Assembly (NCBI RefSeq): GCF_024623785.1
Contig: NZ_JANKBZ010000018.1
Coordinates: 62,001 to 126,000 of the forward strand
Direction of reading: 5' to 3'
DNA: 64,000 bases
Source: Archangium lipolyticum
GTDB taxonomy: Bacteria; Myxococcota; Myxococcia; Myxococcales; Myxococcaceae
Program-made: the position numbers and the translations under genes
Notes under the pieces: generated by a model
The model's database searches: none
What the model was told of the DNA's origin: nothing
What the model saw: the letters and a program-made list of their open reading frames with translations, nothing else
In this document: positions 56,448-64,000 of the stretch, in pieces
How positions within the stretch are numbered: position 1 is the first letter of the stretch
How the letters are laid out: each line of letters begins with the position of its first letter

Positions 56448-56693
56448 CTACTGCGGCGCGGCGGCGCCGCCGCAGCTGGAGTTACCGCACGAGTGCTCGC
56501 TGGCCTTCTCGGCGGTGGCGGTGGCGGCGGTGGAGTTCACCTGCCGGGCGGCCGAGACGTCGACCTTGCACGCGTACTGACTGCCCCTATCCGAGGAGAC
56601 GGAGGACTTCACGGGCTTCCCGGTCGCACAGCCCGTGGCGAGGGTCCCGAGGGAGAGGGTTCCGACGATGGCGGCCATGGCCTTGACGTTCAT
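56448..56693 (-). CDS. Small Cys-containing exported peptide, putative MNIO-RiPP precursor
   Basis: An 81-residue protein with a lipoprotein-type signal (MNVKAMAAIVGTLSLGTLATGC, read as a Sec-type leader ending near residue 21; Cys22). Three more cysteines follow: Cys42 in YACKVD, and Cys69 and Cys74 in SEHSCG and SSCGG. The CG-x3-CG end recalls the EGKCG repeats of oxazolin (HvfA) precursors; it does not resemble DUF2282 bufferins. AGGAAG sits upstream of the ATG at 56693. It is the first gene of the cassette with the MNIO and DUF2063 genes. No clear promoter was seen in 56694-56837. Precursor status is an inference from position and cysteines. Confidence 0.75.
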   Translation of the reverse strand: MNVKAMAAIVGTLSLGTLATGCATGKPVKSSVSSDRGSQYACKVDVSAARQVNSTAATATAEKASEHSCGNSSCGGAAAPQ

Positions 56694-56837
56694 GGGACTT
56701 CCTTTCGTACTTCCTGGGTGGGAGATGGGAACTGCACGTGGCGGGGAGTCCCATCGCCCGGGACTGTGCGTGCGCGGTCTGACATACGTGTTCCGGGCTC
56801 GTCGGGTTACGGGCTCCCTTTCCTCCGGGCGCAGCGG

Positions 56838-58304
56838 CTACCTGGTTGGCTTGGAGCGCCTGGCCACCAGGGCCTCTCGCACCTGGCTGTCACGCGCCGA
56901 GCCGAGCTGGAGGCCGAGCGGTCCGGATTCCACACCCAGGGCTTGTAACAGAGCATCCTGTTCGGAAAAAGACGGTGCGGACATATGACGTGACAGCAAC
57001 GCCTGGAAGAGGGGGCGGCCCGCAACGGCATCCACCGCTCGGGTGAAGTCCTCCAGACTGGCGGTGGAACCCGCGGCCGCGAGCCGCTCGAGCACGTCCT
57101 CGAGCCCGTGGCGGTTGCCGGTGGTGCGCCGCAACTCCACGTCGAGATGTAGGGCGAAGAGCGCCCCCGTCCAGTAGGTGCCCATGTAGGAGTCCCCCCG
57201 GTCGATGACGTCCCGCATCGTCCGGGTGCCCACGGCCTGGCGCCCCCGGTTGAAGCCATCCAGGAGCTCCTGCCATGCGCGCTCGGGCGTCTGTCTGCCC
57301 GAGCGGGCCCGCGCCAGCTCCGTGAAGTAGGTGGCCAGCCCCTCCGACAGCCAGCTGACGCGCGGAATGAAGATGGGATGCGTCAGATGGAGGAGCTCGT
57401 GCACGGCCACCCAGTCGCGGGCGAAGGACTCGGGCGTCGACTCCTGGCCCACGAGCAGGGAGATGCTCGGGGGCGAGCTCCACAACACCATGCCGAAGAG
57501 AGAGGGATTGGCGCGCCGCGGCACCGGGATGATGCGCACGGTGACGCGCGGGTACGGGAAGGTGCGCCGCACCGTCATCACCTCCTCGGCGGCCTGGCGC
57601 ACCCACGCACACAAGGCCGCATCCTCCACGTGCGACATGCGTCCGAGCACCGCCACCTCCAGCACCGCGCCCGGGAGGCGCACGGTGCACCGCCGGCCCC
57701 CGAAGCCGTGGAAGCCCGAGTCCACCAGATCCACGCCCCGCAGCCGGTAGACACCGTCCGCGTCCGGAGCCCAGGGCAGCAGCGCCTCCGTGCCCCCGAC
57801 CACGAGCTCCGCGCGCAGCGACGGCGTCACCACGCGAGGGCGCAGCAGCCAGGCCCGGCCCGCGACGTGCCACGCGTCCCCCTCGCCCATGCCAGCGAAG
57901 AGGGCCGAGTGTCCCTCACGGCCGCGCGCCTCCAGCGGATAGCGGTAGCGCAGGCGGCGCGTGCCCGGCGGAGCGAGGACGCCGCCCTCCTCGGACACCG
58001 GCAGGGCCTGCTCCGAGCCCTCTTCGCCCGAGGCGAGGACCTCGGAGACACCTCCGGGCTGGGTGAAGAGGAAATCCAGGGGGGCCTCCTCCCGCGGCAG
58101 CAGGAGCTCCACCTCCAGGGCGCGCTCGGGCTCCCGGACGTAGGTGACGTGGTAGCGCAGCGCCGCCAGTTCCCTCGTGGGCCCGGGCGTGGGGCGCGGC
58201 GCCCCCATATGGCACCCGCCCGTCACCCACCCGAGGGCCACCAGCACGAAGAAGAGGAAAGGGGTCGGCCATCCACGGGGGGGACGGAGCTCGGCCATGG
58301 ACAT
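56838..58304 (-). CDS. M61-like zinc aminopeptidase lipoprotein
   Basis: A 488-residue lipoprotein; the signal ends at VTGGC (Cys31). The N-terminal beta-domain (about 45-220) precedes a gluzincin domain with the zinc motif HELLH at about 302-306 and the third ligand Glu321 in SEGLATYF. It resembles the M61 glycyl-aminopeptidase family. The ATG at 58304 is chosen for GAGG upstream; 58331 (GTG) and 58298 are alternatives. It is upstream of the RiPP cassette in the same direction with a 144-base gap, so joint transcription is possible but not shown. Confidence 0.85.
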   Translation of the reverse strand: MSMAELRPPRGWPTPFLFFVLVALGWVTGGCHMGAPRPTPGPTRELAALRYHVTYVREPERALEVELLLPREEAPLDFLFTQPGGVSEVLASGEEGSEQALPVSEEGGVLAPPGTRRLRYRYPLEARGREGHSALFAGMGEGDAWHVAGRAWLLRPRVVTPSLRAELVVGGTEALLPWAPDADGVYRLRGVDLVDSGFHGFGGRRCTVRLPGAVLEVAVLGRMSHVEDAALCAWVRQAAEEVMTVRRTFPYPRVTVRIIPVPRRANPSLFGMVLWSSPPSISLLVGQESTPESFARDWVAVHELLHLTHPIFIPRVSWLSEGLATYFTELARARSGRQTPERAWQELLDGFNRGRQAVGTRTMRDVIDRGDSYMGTYWTGALFALHLDVELRRTTGNRHGLEDVLERLAAAGSTASLEDFTRAVDAVAGRPLFQALLSRHMSAPSFSEQDALLQALGVESGPLGLQLGSARDSQVREALVARRSKPTR

Positions 58305-58331
58305 CGTTCGAGCCTCGCCCAACGCCTCCAC

Positions 58332-58671
58332 GCAAGCGAGCGCCCGAATGGCCTCCAGACCCCCGGGCCCTGCGCCATCCTCCCTCTTCTTCCTACCGGC
58401 ACGCTGTTACACCTCATTGGTAAACCTTTGACAGCCCTTTTGACGACCTGCCCCCACGGGTCCACGGGCTGACGGAAATCATCAGCAAATCCAGAGGATT
58501 ACATTCTCCCGAACGGCTCGGGAGGAGAGGGGTGGTGGCCCACCGTTCCCTGACGGACAGGGCTCATTCCCCCCGAAAACGTTCGTTGCAAATCGGTAAA
58601 AGGCTCCGCACAGTGGGCGTGTCGGAGGTGACGGGTACTTGGGGTAGGGCACCTGTCCGGGACACTCAGAG
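58332..58671 (+). promoter_or_regulatory. Divergent promoter region with repeated GCAAATC
   Basis: GCAAATC occurs at 58485-58491 and 58588-58594, the second as TTGCAAATC. This resembles the TTTGCAAA half-sites of RamB-type regulators, and the downstream gene encodes such a protein. The region has no gene. Confidence 0.3.
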
Positions 58672-60288
58672 ATGAACGAGAACGCACTCAACGCGAACGT
58701 GGGTTTGAAGCTGCGCAGCCTGAGGCTCGCGCGGAACATCAAGCAGACGGACGCGGCCAAGGACCTGGGGGTCTCCCCGGCCTATTTGAATCTCATCGAG
58801 AAGGGCAAACGCGTCATGCCCTTCCCTCTGCTGTGGAAGGCGCTGCGCTACTTCGACCAGGACCCCGAGCAGTTCATGTCCACGCTCGGCGAGGGCCGGG
58901 TGGACGAGGCGCTGGCGAAGCTGCTGGACGAGCCGCTGCTGAAGAGCCTCGACATCGACCCCGAGTCGCTGCAGAGCCTGTCGGCGGAGCCGAAGCTGGC
59001 GGGCACGGTGGCGGCGCTCTTCAACCTCTACAAGAACACGCGCACGCAGCTGGAGAACGTGCTGGCGCAGCTCAACGCGGAGGAGCGGGCGCGCACGCAG
59101 TCGGCGCCGGGCAGCTCGGCGGGGCCGGGCCTGCGCTTCGACTACTCACCCTTCGACGAGGTGAGTGACTTCCTCCAGACCCACCACAACTACTTCCCCG
59201 AGCTGGAGGAGCAGGCCGAGGCGCTGCGGCGCGACTTCAAGCTGGGACGCCTGCTCACCAGCGCGCAGATGGTGCCGCTGCTGGAGGAGCGCTTCGGCTA
59301 CCGGGTGCGCTTCGAGTCCGCGGCCAGCGGCTCCTCGGTGGTGCGCCGGTTCGATCCGGAGAACCAGGAGCTCATCCTCTCGCCGGACCTCACCGAGCAG
59401 CCGCTCAAGTTCCAGCTCGCCGCGTCCATCGGATTGATGGTGCTGGACCGGGAGAAGCTGGTGGAGCGGATCGTCGGCGCGGTGCGCACGCGGCACGCGG
59501 AGACGCAGCGGCTCATCAAGGTGAACCTGGCCAACTACTTCGCCGGCGCGCTGATGCTGCCGTACGGGGACTTCTTCAAGGAGGTGGAGCGCACGCGCTA
59601 CGACGTGGAGCTGCTCTCCAACCTCTTCGGCACCACGTACGAGACGGTGGCTCACCGGCTGTGCAACCTGTCGGATCCCAAGCGCAGGGGCCTGCCCTTC
59701 CACTTCCTGCGCTCGGACATCGCCGGCAACATCTCCAAGCGCTACAGCGGCACCGGCATCAAGTTCGCCACGGGCGGCGGCTCGTGCGGCAAGTGGGCCG
59801 TGCACCTGGCCTTCCTCAACCCGTCGCAGATCACCCGGCAGTACTCGATGATGCCGGACGGCACCTCGTACTTCTGCTTCGCGAAGGTGCAGCTGCAGCC
59901 CATCGAGGGCTCCATCGTGCGCGGCACGGCCTACTCCATCGGCCTGGGCACGCACGCGGAGAACGCCAAGTACCTGGCGTACGGCCTGCCCACCACGGAT
60001 CTGCGCAAGGACGCGGTGCCCAGCGGCATCTCCTGCCGCTTCTGCGAGCGCACCGACTGCAACCAGCGCGCGGCCGCCAGCTACCGCTTCGCCTTCTCCT
60101 TCGACGAGTACACCAAGAAGGACTGCTTCTTCTCTCCCCTCCTCGTGCACGAGGCCGGCCGTGGCGAGCACCGCAACGGCGAGGGCCGCAATGGCCATGG
60201 CAACGGCAACGGCGAGCACCGCGAGTCCCAGCGTGAGCCACCGCGTGTGGAATCACTGGACAAGCCGTCCCGCCGCCGCAACAACTAG
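58672..60288 (+). CDS. ScfR/RamB-type transcriptional regulator
   Basis: A 538-residue regulator. The N-terminal XRE-type HTH (about 10-65) has LRSLRLARNIKQTDAAKDLGV and SPAYLNLIEKGKR. A central DUF955/ImmA-like domain (about 190-320) lacks HExxH and so is not a protease. The C-terminal DUF2083 domain (about 360-500) has CRFCERTDCNQRAAASY, a likely metal site. This is the layout of short-chain fatty-acyl-CoA-sensing regulators such as RamB. The last 40 residues are Gly/His/Asn/Arg-rich and unusual. The TPR and small lipoprotein genes follow. Confidence 0.9.
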   Translation: MNENALNANVGLKLRSLRLARNIKQTDAAKDLGVSPAYLNLIEKGKRVMPFPLLWKALRYFDQDPEQFMSTLGEGRVDEALAKLLDEPLLKSLDIDPESLQSLSAEPKLAGTVAALFNLYKNTRTQLENVLAQLNAEERARTQSAPGSSAGPGLRFDYSPFDEVSDFLQTHHNYFPELEEQAEALRRDFKLGRLLTSAQMVPLLEERFGYRVRFESAASGSSVVRRFDPENQELILSPDLTEQPLKFQLAASIGLMVLDREKLVERIVGAVRTRHAETQRLIKVNLANYFAGALMLPYGDFFKEVERTRYDVELLSNLFGTTYETVAHRLCNLSDPKRRGLPFHFLRSDIAGNISKRYSGTGIKFATGGGSCGKWAVHLAFLNPSQITRQYSMMPDGTSYFCFAKVQLQPIEGSIVRGTAYSIGLGTHAENAKYLAYGLPTTDLRKDAVPSGISCRFCERTDCNQRAAASYRFAFSFDEYTKKDCFFSPLLVHEAGRGEHRNGEGRNGHGNGNGEHRESQREPPRVESLDKPSRRRNN

Positions 60289-60312
60289 GCCGAGGAGCAC
60301 CGAGCCTTCTTC

Positions 60313-61182
60313 ATGAGCCTGACCGATACCGAACGCGCCCACATCCTCGAAGCCATCCAGAAGCAGCGCAACGCGCTCGCCACGACGCGCATCACCGGAG
60401 AACCGGTGGAGATCGGCCGGGGGTTGGTGCACCTGGCCGAGCTGCACGGCATGCTCGAGGACCATGCCGAGAGCCGCCGTCACTACGAGGAAGCGCTGGG
60501 CTTCTTCCAGACGGCGGGAGACAAGCACGGCCAGGCGCAGGTGCTCTTCGGGCTCGGGGTGTCGCGCGCCCACTTCGAGGATCACCGGGGCGCCATCGAG
60601 CACATCGCCAAGGCGACGTTCCTGTTCAACGAGCTGAAGGATCAGGAGAACGAGGCGCTGTGCCGGGCGGCCATTGGCGAGTCGCTGCGCTCGCTGGGCC
60701 AGGCCCGGGGCGCCGAGGAGAAGTACCAGGAGGCGCTGCTGCTGTACCGGCAGGCGAAGAACGGGCCGCGCATCGCGCAGTTGCTGATGGACATCGGCGA
60801 CATCCGCATGGAGGCGGGCGAGTACGAGGCGGCGCGAAAGCGTTTCGCCGAGGCCATGCCGCTGCTGGAGAAGGAAGGCGATCCGGAGCCGCTGGCGCTG
60901 TGCAGGCTGCTGCTGGGCGAGGCCGAGGGCCTGCTGGGCAACCACAACTCGGCGCGACCGCTGCTGCAGTCGGCGGTGGATCTCTACTCGGAGCTGCACG
61001 ACCACGTGTACGAGGCGCGAGCCCGGTGGGACCTGAGCATCGCGTACACCTTCGGGCAGGAGTGGAAGCTGGCGCGCGCCGAGCTCGAGGCGGTCATTCC
61101 GCTCTTCGAGGAGCAGGGCCGTCACGACGACGTGGCCAAGGCCCGGAAGGTCCTGGCCCACTTCGACGCGCGCGGGGTGTGA
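60313..61182 (+). CDS. TPR-repeat protein
   Basis: A 289-residue soluble protein with about six TPR-like helical repeats (for example HAESRRHYEEALGFFQTAGD, GAEEKYQEALLLYRQAK, EYEAARKRFAEAMPLLEKEG). No signal peptide is present. It lies 24 bases after the regulator and ends overlapping the next lipoprotein gene, so the three are an operon. It may interact with the regulator. Confidence 0.88.
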   Translation: MSLTDTERAHILEAIQKQRNALATTRITGEPVEIGRGLVHLAELHGMLEDHAESRRHYEEALGFFQTAGDKHGQAQVLFGLGVSRAHFEDHRGAIEHIAKATFLFNELKDQENEALCRAAIGESLRSLGQARGAEEKYQEALLLYRQAKNGPRIAQLLMDIGDIRMEAGEYEAARKRFAEAMPLLEKEGDPEPLALCRLLLGEAEGLLGNHNSARPLLQSAVDLYSELHDHVYEARARWDLSIAYTFGQEWKLARAELEAVIPLFEEQGRHDDVAKARKVLAHFDARGV

Positions 61183-61415
61183 GACGGCTGACCCAGGCCT
61201 CGTGGTGTGGAACGGTCCTGCTGCTCGTATCGGCACTGGCCGGCTGCACCACGGCGTCCAGCGGTCGGATGTCCTCTGCCTGGGGTCAGGAGGCATCGCG
61301 GTACAGGGCGCCCCTCGCGCCCACTCCGTCGCCGCGACTCCTGCTGGCAATGAATGACGGCCCGGCGGCGGGTGGGGAGCCCTCCAGTCCGACTGTCCAG
61401 GGATATCCTCACTGA
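61179..61415 (+). CDS. Small lipoprotein, 78 residues
   Basis: The start is a GTG overlapping the upstream stop by four bases (GTGA). The signal peptide VLLLVSALAGC is a clear lipobox (Cys22). The mature 57 residues are Ser/Pro/Ala-rich with no recognised domain. Coupling with the TPR gene is the main reason to accept it. Confidence 0.65.
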   Translation: MRRLTQASWCGTVLLLVSALAGCTTASSGRMSSAWGQEASRYRAPLAPTPSPRLLLAMNDGPAAGGEPSSPTVQGYPH

Positions 61416-61441
61416 GGATCCGGTTTGTTAGGACACTCCCC

Positions 61442-62245
61442 ATGACATCTGGACAGCCTGCTTCCCTTCAACTGCCGGCCTTCCTGCATGGAACCTACCC
61501 CTCGGTTCAACGGAAGACGCGAAAGGCGGGGCAGTGGTTCGGTGAGCAGTACCGGAAGAACGGCACCTTCCCCCTCCCTCGAGAGGTGCTGGAGATACCT
61601 CCCGGGGAGGTGGTGTCGACGCTCGGGGTGGCCGACTTCCAGCACGAGCAGCGGGTCTGGCGGCTCTACATGGTGTCCAACGTCCTGGAGGCTTTGTGGG
61701 AGACCCTGGAGGATCAGAACTCCCTCGCCGTGAGGAATGCCTACGAGGAGTCCTTCCACGACACGGCCTGGGGTGCGCTGTTCTTCGCACTCGCGCAGAT
61801 GGGCCCGGTGAGCGCGGAGCGCGCCGCCTCGCGCCTACGCGCGGTGCTGCGCTTCTGGGAGCCGCTCCAGACGGCGCGCTACCTCTTCATGAACCCGGGA
61901 ACCGCACACACCCTGGAGGAGCTGATGGTCGCATCCTGCCCCTGGGCCCTGGATGCGTGGTGCCCGGAGGAAGAGCCCCCGGTGCGCGCGCGCCTGGAGC
62001 TGGCGGTGGAACGCATGGCGAGGGCAACCCGCGAGGACAGCATCGAGGCCATCCTCCGGCAGATGCCCCGGGCGATCTCCTCCGAAAGCGGCCTGAAGCA
62101 CCGGCAGGTTCTGGCCGACCCCGCATTCCAGCGCGAGCGCCTCGCCTCCCTCGCGCCCCTGGCTTTCGAGCGGGTATCCGCCGCACGCACGGCGGACTTG
62201 ATCGGGCTGTTACATGACTGGGAGCACGAGCTCGGAATGCAATAG
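61442..62245 (+). CDS. Unknown protein, 267 residues
   Basis: I do not recognise this protein. It is soluble, without a signal peptide, and predominantly helical. The N-terminus has GQWFGEQYRKNGTFPLP and the middle has YMVSNVLEALWETLEDQ and YEESFHDTAWGALFFALAQM. The C-terminus is RADLIGLLHDWEHELG-like (TADLIGLLHDWEHEL). The ATG at 61442 has no strong binding site. It is downstream of the small lipoprotein by 26 bases and may be the last gene of that operon. Confidence 0.68.
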   Translation: MTSGQPASLQLPAFLHGTYPSVQRKTRKAGQWFGEQYRKNGTFPLPREVLEIPPGEVVSTLGVADFQHEQRVWRLYMVSNVLEALWETLEDQNSLAVRNAYEESFHDTAWGALFFALAQMGPVSAERAASRLRAVLRFWEPLQTARYLFMNPGTAHTLEELMVASCPWALDAWCPEEEPPVRARLELAVERMARATREDSIEAILRQMPRAISSESGLKHRQVLADPAFQRERLASLAPLAFERVSAARTADLIGLLHDWEHELGMQ

Positions 62246-62262
62246 CGCGAAGTCGAAAGGCA

Positions 62263-62748
62263 TCAAGCGTGGAAGCCCGCGCCCACGGCCAGGGCGAGCA
62301 GTCCGAGCACTCCGGCCGCGTAGACGGCGTACCGCCACTCGCCGCGGATTCCCAGGGTGGTGCCCGCCACCACCAGCCGCACCACCGGAGTCACCAGCAG
62401 CGCCGAGGCCGCGCCCTTGCGCAATACGTCGATGGCCACGTGCACGGACTCGGACTCGGGCAGGCTCTCCAGCACCAGTGAGGAGAGGAAGAGCGCCCCG
62501 CTGCACATGGCGCCCGTCCTCAGGAGCCGGGAGATCCACCGCTCCCCCGCCTCCGCCCGTTTGACGTGCGCGGGGGTGTCGTCCCGCAGCGGAGCCACTG
62601 GCGCACCGGAAACCGCTTGCTGACGTGGAGGTGTCTCCTGCGTCAGTCCCGCGGGAGTGGCGCTCGTCATCTCCACCCGGACCGCGTTCGTCAGTTCCAC
62701 GGGAGCAGCCCCCACCGTCACCACGGCGGGAGCCGCCGCACTCGTCAT
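62263..62748 (-). CDS. DUF1634 membrane protein
   Basis: A 161-residue membrane protein. Residues 1-70 are a Pro/Ala/Thr-rich extension. The DUF1634 part (about 78-161) has three TM helices with RTGAMCSGALFLSSLV and ALLVTPVVRLVV. DUF1634 genes accompany TSUP (TauE/SafE) transporters in many bacteria. It overlaps the end of the TSUP gene by four bases, so it is coupled. The ATG at 62748 is within the overlap. Confidence 0.82.
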   Translation of the reverse strand: MTSAAAPAVVTVGAAPVELTNAVRVEMTSATPAGLTQETPPRQQAVSGAPVAPLRDDTPAHVKRAEAGERWISRLLRTGAMCSGALFLSSLVLESLPESESVHVAIDVLRKGAASALLVTPVVRLVVAGTTLGIRGEWRYAVYAAGVLGLLALAVGAGFHA

Positions 62749-63521
62749 CTCAGCAGATTCGGCCACAGTCCCTCCCCCCCCTTCCACAGCATCTGCGCCG
62801 CCACCAGCAGCAGCACCAGAGCGAACAACCGCCGCAGCACCGCCGTGGGCACGCGAGGCATCACCTGGCTCCCCACGGACGCGCCCGCCAGCACTCCCAC
62901 CACCAGCGGCGCCACCAGCGCGAGCTTCACGTGCCCGCGCCACGCGTAGGCGGCCACACTCGCCGCCCCCGTCACGCCGATCATGAGGTTGCTGGTGGCA
63001 CTGGCCACCTTGAAGGGCACTCCCATGCCCTGACTCATCAGCGGCACCTTGAGCGGACCGCCCCCCACCCCCAGCAGCGCCGACAGGCTCCCGGCCACGA
63101 AGGAGCCGGAGATGCCCAACGGGTAGTTGTGGGGCACGTAGTCCTCCACGCACTGCTCCTTCGGCGGACGCGACAGCAGCATCTGCGCCGACACGTAGAG
63201 GGTGAAGAGGCCGAACACCAGCGCCACCCACGCCGGGGCCAGCAGGCCCGCCACCAGCCCTCCGGCGATGGCTCCCATCACCGTGGCCAGCTCCAGCGTC
63301 AACCCCAGGCGGATGTCACTCAGCCGGCGCTCCACGTAGCTGGCCGCCGCACCGCAGGAGCTGGCCACCACGCACATGAGGCTCGCGGGGACCGCCTCCT
63401 CCAGCGGTACGTCGAAGCCCAACACCAGTGTGGGAACGAGGATGACACCTCCGCCTACCCCCAGGAGGGCACCTGTCGCACCCGCGAGGACACCGGCGGA
63501 GATGAGAAGGAGTACCGTCAT
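62745..63521 (-). CDS. TSUP-family (TauE/SafE) transporter
   Basis: A 258-residue permease with about eight TM helices. Two repeats of the family are visible: GATGALLGVGGGVILVPTLV near the start and FVAGSLSALLGVGGGPLKVP in the middle. It probably exports or imports a sulfur oxyanion or organosulfur compound; the substrate is unknown. The ATG at 63521 follows no strong binding site, and an in-frame GTG at 63527 is an alternative. The coupled DUF1634 gene follows. Confidence 0.9.
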   Translation of the reverse strand: MTVLLLISAGVLAGATGALLGVGGGVILVPTLVLGFDVPLEEAVPASLMCVVASSCGAAASYVERRLSDIRLGLTLELATVMGAIAGGLVAGLLAPAWVALVFGLFTLYVSAQMLLSRPPKEQCVEDYVPHNYPLGISGSFVAGSLSALLGVGGGPLKVPLMSQGMGVPFKVASATSNLMIGVTGAASVAAYAWRGHVKLALVAPLVVGVLAGASVGSQVMPRVPTAVLRRLFALVLLLVAAQMLWKGGEGLWPNLLR

Positions 63522-63643
63522 ACCCACGAAGAGGATAGGGGTCGCCTTGCCGATCGGATAGCGGCATTCCCCGTGACCTCCGGTGCTCGATCGGCTGGCC
63601 GCCCCTCTCTCCGCGTGCAACTTTCCAATGGGCGGCCGAGTGC

Positions 63644-64000
63644 TTAAGCCGCGCACGCACCGATGGTGCCCTCGGGGAACTCCTCGAGGAAACGCGCGCG
63701 GGCACGCGGCGTGAAGATGCCTCGCGCCATGTACGCCAGCAGACGCCGCAACACCCCGCGGCACTGAGCCACCGCGTGCTCCACCTCGGAGGCGAAGTCG
63801 AAGGCGTCGTTGCGGTACAGCTCCTGGAAGCTCAGCTGCGAGTAGGCGGGCAGCGCCCTCATCCGCCCCAGCGGGCTGGAGAGGTACAACCCCGCCGTGT
63901 ACAGCCCCCGCGCCCACCCATCCACCTGTTGCTTGGTGGGCGCCTGCTGCAACGTCTCCTGCGAGGCCAGCCGCACCAGCTCGTAGATGCCACGGCCGAT
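63644..64000 (-). CDS. Unknown protein, partial (N-terminus beyond window)
   Basis: At least 118 residues enter from the right edge and end with a TAA at 63644. It is helical with AGLYLSSPLGRMRALPAYSQ and LQELYRNDAFDF-type segments and a basic C-terminal region (MARGIFTPRARARFLEEF). I do not recognise it. The upstream start is outside the window. Confidence 0.6.
   Translation of the reverse strand: MGRGIYELVRLASQETLQQAPTKQQVDGWARGLYTAGLYLSSPLGRMRALPAYSQLSFQELYRNDAFDFASEVEHAVAQCRGVLRRLLAYMARGIFTPRARARFLEEFPEGTIGACAA

Noticed and set aside
59100-59650. ImmA/IrrE protease activity in the ScfR-type regulator
   Set aside because: The HExxH motif is replaced by non-metal residues; only the fold is likely kept.

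Overview
The window looks like chromosomal DNA of a myxobacterium, most likely Cystobacterineae (Archangium, Cystobacter or Myxococcus relatives). The reasons are very high GC with strong third-position bias, many lipoproteins with clear lipoboxes, FHA/AAA+ regulators, orphan histidine kinases, an ECF sigma/anti-sigma pair, a kinase-like membrane protein and a groESL operon behind a perfect CIRCE element. This is an inference from gene content; there is no rRNA to place it. No insertion sequence, phage or CRISPR array was seen.

Layout. 1-6.7 kb: an edge-truncated histidine kinase, rpoZ, a Nudix hydrolase, two linked unknown genes, CIRCE-controlled groES-groEL, a glutaredoxin and a small stress-type protein. 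7-11.1 kb: an FHA/AAA+ regulator that lacks GAFTGA, then two tandemly duplicated lipoproteins. 11.2-14.8 kb: smc. 15-18.3 kb: a LysR regulator divergent from a quinone-oxidoreductase-like gene and a royal-jelly/Yellow-family secreted protein. 18.4-23.1 kb: a polysaccharide-degradation locus with a PL20-like lyase, a LacI regulator, and a large beta-helix protein with FnIII and CBM56-like domains behind a LacI-type operator. 23.2-29.3 kb: a histidine kinase, a kinase-like membrane protein, an exported OB-fold protein, a CorC/HlyC protein, a TPR protein and a 34-residue basic protein. 29.4-32.6 kb: prfA-prmC-murA. 32.7-46 kb: a zinc-ribbon protein, large surface lipoproteins, tRNA-Gly(CCC), two peptidoglycan enzymes, a radical SAM protein and an M13 peptidase. 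46-48 kb: a chalcone-isomerase-like protein and serC.

48-54.8 kb holds a compact operon in which an ECF sigma factor and a membrane anti-sigma factor precede a lipoprotein caspase fused to a beta-barrel-like C-terminus and a Cys-rich lipoprotein. A Cys-rich beta-propeller lipoprotein with a CxxCH motif follows; it has a paralogue at 35.5 kb.

54.8-56.7 kb holds a three-gene cassette on the minus strand: a small Cys-containing exported peptide, a DUF692/MNIO enzyme and a DUF2063 partner, with an intrinsic terminator between the peptide and the enzyme. This is the architecture of MNIO-modified RiPPs (bufferins, oxazolins, methanobactin), here with an unusual lipoprotein-type precursor. It is the best candidate for an undescribed system. 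The right end carries an M61-like peptidase, a ScfR/RamB-type regulator with a TPR protein and small lipoprotein, a TSUP transporter with a DUF1634 partner, and an unknown gene cut by the window edge.
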